Part shown: positions 9,307 through 16,108 of the stretch, in pieces
Layout: every line of letters begins with the position of its first letter
Numbering within the stretch: the stretch's first letter is position 1
DNA from: Anoxybacteroides tepidamans
GTDB taxonomy: Bacteria; Bacillota; Bacilli; Bacillales; Anoxybacillaceae
Length of the DNA stretch: 64,000 nucleotides
Assembly (NCBI RefSeq): GCF_014201465.1
Contig: NZ_JACHEP010000004.1
Span: 1-64,000, forward strand
Direction of reading: 5' to 3'
Translations under genes and position numbers: made by a program
Notes under the pieces: model-generated
The model's database searches: none
What the model saw: only the letters and a program-made list of their open reading frames with translations
Told to the model about the DNA's origin: nothing

Positions 9307-9996
9307 ATGGAAATTTGTTTTTTCTCTTTATTTCATCGGCAAATGATAAAACAGGAAAGAGAATTATTACGGCTGTTCCATGAATTATCAGAAACAAAAA
9401 ACGGGCTTCATAACCAAATTATTGCCAATCAAAAATTAGTTGAAAGCATTGTCATATCATTAAACAATGCACTCGAAGCAAAAGATCCGTACACTTTAGG
9501 ACACTCGCAACGCGTTAGCCGCTTAGCGGCAGCAACAGCAAAACGAATGGGATTGTCTTCGCGGGAGTGCGAACAAATTCGCTTGGCAGGCCTATTTCAT
9601 GATATCGGGAAAATCGGCATTAGAGATTCGATTTTGCTGAAAAACGGCCCGTTATCACAAGAAGAATTTGAAGAAATTAAAATGCATCCTATCTATTCTG
9701 TCAAAATTTTAGAGCCTGTCGATCCGTTTGAAAAAGTGTTGAAAAGCGTGCTGCACCATCATGAAAACTGGGATGGAACCGGTTATCCAGCAGGATTGAA
9801 GGGGGAAGATATTCCTCTTGGTGCAAGCATTATTCATGTAGTCGACTCTTTTGACGCCATGACATCGAGCCGCTGTTACCGTTCTCCGCTGAGCCAGACG
9901 GCTGCCATTAAAGAGCTGCAAGAGAAAAGTGGGCAATTGTATCATCCTGATGTGGTCAAATACTTTATAAAACTATATCAAGCATGTCAGAAATGA
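9307..9996 (+). CDS. HD-GYP domain cyclic-di-GMP phosphodiesterase
   Basis: HD-GYP proteins hydrolyse cyclic-di-GMP, lowering the signal that favours sessile growth. The metal-binding HD pair is in FHDIGKIG near residues 97-104, an upstream GHSQRVSRLA element is near 65, HHHE is near 150 and the signature GTGYP near 157-162. Length is 229 aa; about 50 residues of helix precede the catalytic domain and there is no separate sensor domain. It starts at ATG 9307 behind AAGGAG. Its place between two chemoreceptor genes with short gaps suggests that it is expressed with them and links chemosensing with c-di-GMP turnover. That link is inference; the catalytic assignment is strong. Confidence 0.93.
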   Translation: MEICFFSLFHRQMIKQERELLRLFHELSETKNGLHNQIIANQKLVESIVISLNNALEAKDPYTLGHSQRVSRLAAATAKRMGLSSRECEQIRLAGLFHDIGKIGIRDSILLKNGPLSQEEFEEIKMHPIYSVKILEPVDPFEKVLKSVLHHHENWDGTGYPAGLKGEDIPLGASIIHVVDSFDAMTSSRCYRSPLSQTAAIKELQEKSGQLYHPDVVKYFIKLYQACQK

Positions 9997-10064
9997 AGAA
10001 TCGCTTTTTATTACGGGCCGTATCTCTTTTTAATATTTTACCGATTTGAAAGGGGTGTAAAAAA

Positions 10065-12176
10065 ATGAGAAGGTTTTTTGCTCCTGCTTTATTTGTCATG
10101 AACCGTTTAACGTATTCGCGAAAATTGATTTTAATTGGCTTGTTGTTTACGATTCCGATGGTAGTTATGATGTATATGCTTATTGCAGAAATGAATAAAG
10201 AAATCGATTTTGCTGAAAAAGAACAAATCGGCGTAAAATACGTTAAGTCTGTAAAAGGATTTTTAGCAGACGTTCAAAAACATCGAGGAATGGCAAATAC
10301 GTTTTTAATGGGGGATGAATCTTTCAAAGAAAGGATGATTGCCCAGCAATCCCAAATTGAAAAGCAAATTGAACGCATAGATCAACTCGATCAACAATAC
10401 GGTTCAACGTTAAAAACGACTAACCGATGGAATTCATTGAAGAAACAATGGAAATATTTAAAGGATAATGTATTCTATCTCACTGCTGAAACGAGTTTTG
10501 CTGTACATACAGAAATTGCGCAAAATACATTGTCCCTCGTTACTCATATCGCCAACACTTCCAATCTAATATTAGACCCCGAATTAGACAGCTATTACGT
10601 TATGGACTCCATTACTGACAAACTTCCGTTACTAGCAGAACATCTTGGAAAAGCAAGAGCGATCGGAGCAGGTGCTGCAGCAAGGAAAACGTTGCTCGAT
10701 AGCGAGAAAGAGAGTTTAACTGAATTATCTATCCAAATAAAAGCCGCGTTTAAAGACGCTAATGATGGAATCGCGGTTGCCATTAGCAAAAATGCTAGCA
10801 TTGAAACAATGGTAAAACGAGATTTAAAGAATTTTAACGACAATGTGAACCGATTTTTAGAAATATTAAATACGCGCCTTATTAGCTCTAAAAACATTAA
10901 TGTCGACCCTTCTTATTATTTTTCAGAAGCAACAAAAACGATAGACGCCGCTTTTCGATTATATGATACTGAAGCCCGTGTTTTAGATAAGTTGCTGCAG
11001 CAACGAGTAGATGATTACTCTGGAAAAAAGCAGCTAAGCTTGGCGATCGTGTTTATAGTGGCTGTAGTGCTTTTGTATCTTTTTATTGCGCTATATTTGT
11101 CAGTAATAAACGCCGTTTCCAGATTGGAATATTCTGCAATGCTTTTGGAAAACGGCGATTTAACAATTCGAGTCCATCTCTCCACAAAAGATGAGTTAAA
11201 ACGAATAGGAAACTCTTTTAACAAAATGGCTGAATCGTTTCGAAACATGGTGGCGGCAAATATTCAGCTAGCGCAGCAAATAGCGGCATCATCTACAGAA
11301 TTAGCGGAGGTTGCTGATCAGTCTGCACGGGTGATGGAGCAAATTGCGACGATGAATCAAGAAGTAGCTAGCGGAGCGGATCATCAGAAGCGAAACGCGG
11401 CAGAAAGCGTCAGCGAGATGGAAGAGATGATTGAAAATATTAAGGGAATTTCTGAATCTTCCAAAGAAATGTTTAATTTAGCAAGCAAAATGCTTCAGCA
11501 GGCGGAACGAGGAAATGAAACGATGCAGATCGGGGTACATCATATTCATAAGCTAAGCCGCTCTGCCAATGACGTTTATTTTGCGATCGAGCAATTGAAG
11601 GAACGATCACAAGAAATCGGTAAAATAGCTACAATGATTACTACGCTCTCCTCACAAACGAACATCCTTGCTTTGAACGCGGCTATCGAAGCAGCACGGG
11701 CCGGCGAACATGGGAAGGGATTTGCTGTCGTGGCTGAAGAAGTGAAGCATCTTGCTGAACAATCGAGGGAGGCGGCGACCCAGATTTACGACATGATCGA
11801 AGAAGTACAATCCTCTGTGTCCAATGCAGCAACAGTAATGAATACAAGCATGCAAGAATTAGAAACAGGAACTCGTACAATTCAAGAAGCGGGCGAGGCA
11901 TTCAAAACGATTTTGTATGCTAGCCGCAATGTAACCGATCTCATTCAGAAAGTTTCTGAAGCATCTGTACAGTTGTCGGCCGGTACAGAGGAAGTAACTG
12001 CTTCTATAGAGAGAATGGCTCAAATCGCCAACACATCAGCATCGATTGCTCAACACGTGGCAGCAGCTTCAGAAGAGCAATTAGGGTCAACGGAAGAGCT
12101 TTCAACATCGATTCATTCTTTAAGTGAAATGGCCCAGCAGTTACAGGCACTTGCAGCTCGATTTAAAGTATTTTGA
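10065..12176 (+). CDS. Methyl-accepting chemotaxis protein with long helical sensor
   Basis: This is a transmembrane chemoreceptor of 703 residues. The first membrane segment is at about 24-43 and the second at about 322-346. The roughly 280-residue extracellular part is predominantly helical and starts with a segment ([13 protein letters not shown]) reminiscent of nitrate-sensor-like or PilJ-like helical bundles. HAMP and the signalling coiled coil follow, with the tip near residues 528-548 ([11 protein letters not shown]). ATG 10065 follows GAAAGGGGTG. It is the third gene after the soluble receptor and HD-GYP, with a 69-bp gap. The ligand is unknown. A REP-like element begins just after the stop. 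Confidence 0.92.
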   Translation: MRRFFAPALFVMNRLTYSRKLILIGLLFTIPMVVMMYMLIAEMNKEIDFAEKEQIGVKYVKSVKGFLADVQKHRGMANTFLMGDESFKERMIAQQSQIEKQIERIDQLDQQYGSTLKTTNRWNSLKKQWKYLKDNVFYLTAETSFAVHTEIAQNTLSLVTHIANTSNLILDPELDSYYVMDSITDKLPLLAEHLGKARAIGAGAAARKTLLDSEKESLTELSIQIKAAFKDANDGIAVAISKNASIETMVKRDLKNFNDNVNRFLEILNTRLISSKNINVDPSYYFSEATKTIDAAFRLYDTEARVLDKLLQQRVDDYSGKKQLSLAIVFIVAVVLLYLFIALYLSVINAVSRLEYSAMLLENGDLTIRVHLSTKDELKRIGNSFNKMAESFRNMVAANIQLAQQIAASSTELAEVADQSARVMEQIATMNQEVASGADHQKRNAAESVSEMEEMIENIKGISESSKEMFNLASKMLQQAERGNETMQIGVHHIHKLSRSANDVYFAIEQLKERSQEIGKIATMITTLSSQTNILALNAAIEAARAGEHGKGFAVVAEEVKHLAEQSREAATQIYDMIEEVQSSVSNAATVMNTSMQELETGTRTIQEAGEAFKTILYASRNVTDLIQKVSEASVQLSAGTEEVTASIERMAQIANTSASIAQHVAAASEEQLGSTEELSTSIHSLSEMAQQLQALAARFKVF

Positions 12177-12194
12177 TTCGTGCTTATGTATAGG

Positions 12195-12300
12195 GCTCGG
12201 TGCCTGTCACGCCCCGAAGTTTGTCGAAGATTGATAGAGACAGAGAGTCATAGCTTGGCTTTCTGTTTCTTTGCGTTGGTGCCTGTTTTGTTCTAAAAAA
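12195..12300. repeat. REP-like repeat element (copy 3), upstream of RAYT
   Basis: GGTGCCTGTCACGCC opens the element. It is followed by a hairpin with arms CAGAGAGTCA and TGGCTTTCTG (10 pairs counting wobble), then a second GGTGCCTGT. It sits directly 5' of a RAYT transposase relic, as REP elements do in REP/RAYT systems. Confidence 0.65.
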
Positions 12301-12349
12301 TCCCTCTGAACATGCAGGAGTCTGGCTATTTTTGTCGAAGAAATATAAG

Positions 12350-12775
12350 ATGGGACGAGCGAGGCGGATATGGGTGCCGCATTTGTTTTACCATATTGTG
12401 TGCCGTGGAAACCGGCGTGATTCGCTGTTTAAAGAAGCGAATGATTTCTGCGCGTTTTTGCATATCCTCGAACAGCTTCATGAAAAAATACCTTTTGAAA
12501 TCGCTGCGTATTGCTTCATGACGAATCATTTCCATTTGCAGCTCCGTTCGCAACAGGAATCCATTTCTAAAGTGATGGCACTTATCAATAAACGATACGC
12601 CAACTATTACAATACACGTTGCGGTTTAACCGGGCATGTGTTTGAAAAGCGTTACTTCAGTAAAATCATTGACGATGATACAGGCATGTTGGAAGTAAGA
12701 CGCTATTTCCACCTCATTACCTTCATTTATGAACATCGACGCACTCCTTCATTACTTTTCCGAAACGATTGTTGA
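12350..12775 (+). pseudogene. RAYT (REP-associated Y1 transposase), C-terminally truncated
   Basis: RAYTs are single-copy relatives of IS200 transposases that process REP hairpins. The protein opens with MGRARRIWVP and the family-typical CRGNRRD, has the HUH nuclease motif in TNHFHLQ near residue 67, and a YANYYN segment carrying the likely catalytic tyrosine. ATG 12350 matches the family start; a TTG at 12332 is a weaker alternative. The conserved HLNPV-type continuation after RRYFHL is lost: the frame ends at 12775 and the following DNA is a yifB/comM fragment. The gene is probably inactive. REP-like repeats flank it at 12195 and 13290. Confidence 0.75.
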
Positions 12776-12779
12776 GAAA

Positions 12780-13292
12780 AAGAAAAAAATATGTGCAGTT
12801 TGTAAAAGCAGATGTTGTGCCGAACTACATCATCAGCGATATTGTATATGTAGCCCAAAACAAATCAAAGCATATCGCCATCGCGTATCAGGACCGATTT
12901 ACGATCGCATCGATTTATTGTTATCGTTAGAAGCGGTTGATTTGATTCAGACGTCGAAACAAGTAGAGTGTTCGGAAACGATTCGCAGTCGGGTGGAAGC
13001 AGCGCGTTTCAAGCAATACGAGCGGTATGGGGAAGAAATAACAAACGGTCGTGTGGCAATTGACGCACTGCTTGCGAAAAGTCCGCTGACGAAAGGTCAG
13101 CGACTGCTTCAGCATTGGTCGGCTACATACGACTGGAGCAATCGTGTTCAAACAAAAATCATTCGCCTCGCCCGAACAATTGCCGACCTAGCAGAAACTG
13201 ACGACATCACAGATGAAGCATTATGGAAGGCGATGGCGTTTCGGAGAATAAGAGAAGGACGTCAAGAAAAAAATGCGAAGGGGGAACGTTGA
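12780..13292 (+). pseudogene. yifB/comM-like Mg-chelatase-family ATPase, C-terminal fragment
   Basis: The frame contains CSPKQIKAYRHRVSGP, then YDRIDLLLSL, and ends with IIRLARTIADLA and a final MAFRR segment. This is the C-terminal third of YifB/ComM AAA+ proteins in correct order. The Walker A, Walker B and N-terminal protease-like parts are all absent. A cysteine-rich stretch just upstream (ICAVCKSRCC) aligns position for position with the MNPCPCG region of the family but has lost its key residues. The open frame starts inside the truncated RAYT, so any product would be a chimera. It is a relic produced by recombination. Confidence 0.8.
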
Positions 13293-13400
13293 TTGGAGAG
13301 CGGTGCCAGAGAGAATCGGGAGAAGTTTGTTTCTTTCAATGCCTGTGCACTCCTCGAAATTTGTTTTTCTCTTTGTCTGCGTTTTTTATTTGGCAATAGA
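13288..13400. repeat. REP-like repeat element (copy 4, degenerate), downstream of RAYT
   Basis: Shared words include GCGGTGCC, AGAAGTTTGTTTCTTTC, ATGCCTGTGCACTCCTCGAAATTTG. The order differs from copy 3, suggesting a partly rearranged element. Bases 13400-13600 are A+T-rich upstream sequence of the XRE gene with no identified feature beyond the ribosome site. Confidence 0.45.
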
Positions 13401-13611
13401 GGGCTAGTGCCTCTATTTTGCTCAGCCAAAAGGATTGAAAAAACATGAGGAAGTGGTTAAAATACCGTTTTTTAAGGAAAAAATACGTTTGAAAAGGAAC
13501 TTTTTAATCATTTTTCGTATAAAATAATCATACATTCCGCTTTTTGAGGAAAATATATAGAAAATCCATTCATTCTTATCTTATAATTTATGATAGATGG
13601 AGGTGAAATGT

Positions 13612-14025
13612 ATGGTAAATACGAACAAAATTGTAGGTCAGAATGTCAAAAAATATATAGAAAGTAAAGGGATTAAACATTCATGGGTGATGGAACGCAC
13701 TGGTATTAAGAAGACCGCTTATTATAATTTCTTAAATGGTGAAGGAAATGTGGAGGAGTATGTCGCAAAAATCAATAAGCTATTCCGTATTAAAGATCCG
13801 TTCTTTTTTTACAAGGAAGATATGGAATTTAAAGAAAAAACGTTTGACCGTAATAGGTCTGATTCCTTTATGAATTATGTGGCACTTTCGTTTCACGGTA
13901 CAGTGGACGAAGAATTAAAAAAAGGTATGCATCTTTTTAGAGAATTTGTTGAACTGATCGATGTTTTAAAATCAGTCACAAATTCGGAAAATCCAAGGGG
14001 GGAGTCCATTGATTACAAAAGATAA
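13612..14025 (+). CDS. XRE-type helix-turn-helix protein, first gene of a three-gene module
   Basis: The N-terminal 65 residues form a lambda-repressor-like HTH (NVKKYIESKG, then WVMERTGIKKTAYYNFL). The last half is a charged helical tail that could contact the partner protein. ATG 13612 is preceded by GGAGGTG at 13599-13605 with 6-nt spacing; an earlier in-frame ATG at 13597 precedes that site and is unlikely. Length is 137 aa. The stop at 14025 lies inside the next gene, whose start is at 14009, so the two are translationally linked. XRE plus ImmA/IrrE pairs typically act as repressor or antitoxin with a metallopeptidase. The role here is inferred from this arrangement. Confidence 0.85.
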   Translation: MVNTNKIVGQNVKKYIESKGIKHSWVMERTGIKKTAYYNFLNGEGNVEEYVAKINKLFRIKDPFFFYKEDMEFKEKTFDRNRSDSFMNYVALSFHGTVDEELKKGMHLFREFVELIDVLKSVTNSENPRGESIDYKR

Positions 14026-14803
14026 TCTTGAAATGATTGTAGAGCATAACAAAACACATTTGCCGAAAATTAGAAAAGCCATAGACCGTATTTACTCCCT
14101 CGGAGATCCCCTTGCTCATGTAAAGCCGCTTGATTTTATAAAAACCTATCTTTACGAGCATGCAAATGTATTGCAGTTTCCGATTCAAAATCCTGACTAT
14201 GGTGGGCTTGTATATTACTATAACGGTGATTATTATGTCCATATTAATACCGCACAGCCGAGAATATATGAAAATTTCATGTGGGCGCACGAGTTTTATC
14301 ATTTCTTTTTTGACAGAGATAAAATTAAAAACCCTGACCAAAATTTTATCATGATTGATCATATTTATGATGAAAAGGAGAGGCTTCCTAATCTCTTCTC
14401 CTCCGAATTTTTAATTAATGACTTTGTGTTAGAAAGAAGCTTTCAATTTTTAGAAACTGCTCACATGAAACAATCTCTTCCGGGAAAAATTATGCGATTA
14501 ATCAGTATCTTCCAGATCCCGTATAAAGCGTTAGTTGTGAAACTGGTCCAAAACAAATTGATCACAATTAATGAAGCGAAAAGTGCATTGGACTATGATT
14601 ATAGAAATCGTATTCCTCATGATGTAGACAAATCATTTTTTGAGCCTAGTTATACGATAAACATCAGCGGGTTTGATGAATGGTATGAAAAAGCGAAAGG
14701 ATTGATGTATGAGGAGGATCTTGAATCGATTAAAAAATCTTTTGATAAGCTATATGAACAAGTGTTGGCGTCAGTGCGTGATCAAAGGGGGACTAAAGGA
14801 TGA
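14009..14803 (+). CDS. ImmA/IrrE-type zinc metallopeptidase
   Basis: The zinc-binding HExxH motif is HEFYH at residues 94-98. It is followed by ERLPNLFSSEFLI at about 124-136, which fits the E-xxx-N-x-F pattern that supplies the third ligand (Glu124) in COG2856 proteins. Family members such as ImmA cleave an XRE repressor, so the likely substrate is the adjacent XRE protein. The start is TTG 14009 behind GGGGGGAG, overlapping the XRE gene by 17 bases. Length is 264 aa; residues beyond about 150 form a helical extension. The TGA overlaps the start of the next gene by 4 bases. A+T-rich composition and flanking repeats suggest horizontal acquisition. Confidence 0.88.
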   Translation: MITKDNLEMIVEHNKTHLPKIRKAIDRIYSLGDPLAHVKPLDFIKTYLYEHANVLQFPIQNPDYGGLVYYYNGDYYVHINTAQPRIYENFMWAHEFYHFFFDRDKIKNPDQNFIMIDHIYDEKERLPNLFSSEFLINDFVLERSFQFLETAHMKQSLPGKIMRLISIFQIPYKALVVKLVQNKLITINEAKSALDYDYRNRIPHDVDKSFFEPSYTINISGFDEWYEKAKGLMYEEDLESIKKSFDKLYEQVLASVRDQRGTKG

Positions 14804-15696
14804 AGGTCCTCGATTCTCCTGTTTTAGAATCGGTTCGTCCGTTCATTTCAGATAATACGGAGCAATTGTACCAGTCGCTAAACGAACACCAAGCATTTTA
14901 TATGTTAGATAATATGATTTTAACGAAATTAAGAAAACAACTATCAAATTTGCCGCGTTTGTTGCAGGCCTTTAATCAGTCTCCGATTTTTCTTATTCCG
15001 GATGTAGTATTAGAAGAGTCTTGTAGGAATATACTCACAAAGGAACGGTATCATGATTATTACTTTGAGCTTTTCAAACAATTATCGGCGAAGAAACATG
15101 TATACGTTATATCGATGGAAACTATTTATCAATTATTGGAAAAAGGAATAGCGAAAAAGCAGTACATATTTGATGCGATGAAACAACTAGCTTTGGAAGC
15201 TTTCAGAGTAAATAGAGATATTATTAACAATTTGGAACGATGTGAATTGTCCTCTTTGTTGGATCTTCCGAAATTGAGACAAATCATTTGGCATAACGGA
15301 AATAATGCAGGAGAGCGCTTTATTTGCTTTTTCTCATTATTGCTTGTTCATCAGTACTACGGTCCTGCCTATATATGTAGTGATGACGGCAAAGGTGTAT
15401 ATACGATGTATAGTACTTTCGTAAATAACGAAAGTTTGTTTCGGATAGTAGGTGTCGATGATTTTTTGGTGTTTAAAGAGCAATACATCCTGCTATCTTA
15501 TGACTGTATTCTACAGTTATCCATTAAGAATACGGGATTAAGTTCAAAAGAAATCTATGATTTCGTGCAAAGCAGCGGTCGAAACGAGTCAAGGAAGGTC
15601 GTTTATTCGTTGGAAGGACAGTCATTCCATACAGAAATTAAAAATGCAAATTTAGCAAAATGGATAGAAGAAGGGAAAATAGAGATTTCCTTTTAG
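14800..15696 (+). CDS. PIN-like domain protein, possible RNase toxin/effector
   Basis: I do not recognise a named family, but the acidic pattern fits a PIN-like nuclease: Asp37 in MLDN after a beta-strand-like start, Glu72/73 in VVLEES, Glu172 in NAGERF and Asp195/196 in ICSDDGKG. The spacing, with a long helical insert between the second and third acidic residues, is larger than in small VapC toxins. The final 80 residues form a separate region. ATG 14800 overlaps the TGA of the peptidase gene (ATGA), giving strict coupling, so this is the third member of the module. Length is 298 aa. A nuclease toxin or defence effector held in check by the XRE/peptidase pair is the leading hypothesis. The PIN call is tentative. 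Confidence 0.6.
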   Translation: MKVLDSPVLESVRPFISDNTEQLYQSLNEHQAFYMLDNMILTKLRKQLSNLPRLLQAFNQSPIFLIPDVVLEESCRNILTKERYHDYYFELFKQLSAKKHVYVISMETIYQLLEKGIAKKQYIFDAMKQLALEAFRVNRDIINNLERCELSSLLDLPKLRQIIWHNGNNAGERFICFFSLLLVHQYYGPAYICSDDGKGVYTMYSTFVNNESLFRIVGVDDFLVFKEQYILLSYDCILQLSIKNTGLSSKEIYDFVQSSGRNESRKVVYSLEGQSFHTEIKNANLAKWIEEGKIEISF

Positions 15697-15699
15697 GGA

Positions 15700-15800
15700 T
15701 GCGTGACTGTCACCACCTGAAGATTGTCGAGATTTGTAGAATAAGAGAAAGGAGAGTTTGTCACTGTCGGAAGTGGCTGACTCTCTTTTTTTGATTGTAT
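15700..15800. repeat. REP-like repeat element (copy 5)
   Basis: GCGTGACTGTCACCACCTG leads into GTCGAGATTTGTAGAA (shared with copy 2). A hairpin with arms GGAGAGTTTGTCAC and GTGGCTGACTCTC follows, nearly the same as copy 1 at 3094-3128, and then a T-run. It closes the island directly after the PIN-like gene and could also act as its terminator. Bases 15800-15985 show no gene. Confidence 0.6.
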
Positions 15801-15985
15801 AGAATTGCAATGGAAAAATGCTGGAATAAGCAGGGTGGGCGGTTGGTCACTTTCTGATGGAGGGGGAGATGGAAGCGAGACGATCATTACATTCTGTCAC
15901 TCCCCGCATGCTTATGGAACGCCACAGGAATTTTGGACTGTTCGCCACTCCTCATAAAACGATGTTTAAACGGTTGAAATAACAC

Positions 15986-16014
15986 AATAACCGCCATAAT
16001 GATCGGCGGTTATT
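15986..16014 (-). terminator. Terminator of the ywqBA operon
   Basis: Perfect 10-bp arms AATAACCGCC and GGCGGTTATT around a 9-nt loop. On the minus strand it follows, and overlaps the stop of, the small last gene. The T-rich tail on that strand is poor, so efficiency is uncertain. Confidence 0.65.
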
Positions 16015-16108
16015 GTTGTTGTTGGCGTTCTTTTATTTTTTTTGCCATTTGTTCAAGCAGTTTTTCCCACGGTGTTTGTTTTTTCGCTGCCGCTGTCTTT
16101 TTTTTCAT
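16010..16108 (-). CDS. 32-residue basic small protein coupled to ywqA
   Basis: ATG at 16108 overlaps the TGA of the SNF2 gene as ATGA, and an AGGAGGGAAA ribosome site lies inside the end of that gene. The product is Lys- and Gln-rich (MKKKTAAAKKQ at the start, QQQQ at the end) with a central amphipathic PWEKLLEQMAKKI helix. A transcription terminator follows at once, so this is the designed end of the operon. No function is known to me. It is too short for most gene finders. The strong ribosome site and the overlap are the main evidence. Confidence 0.65.
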   Translation of the reverse strand: MKKKTAAAKKQTPWEKLLEQMAKKIKERQQQQ

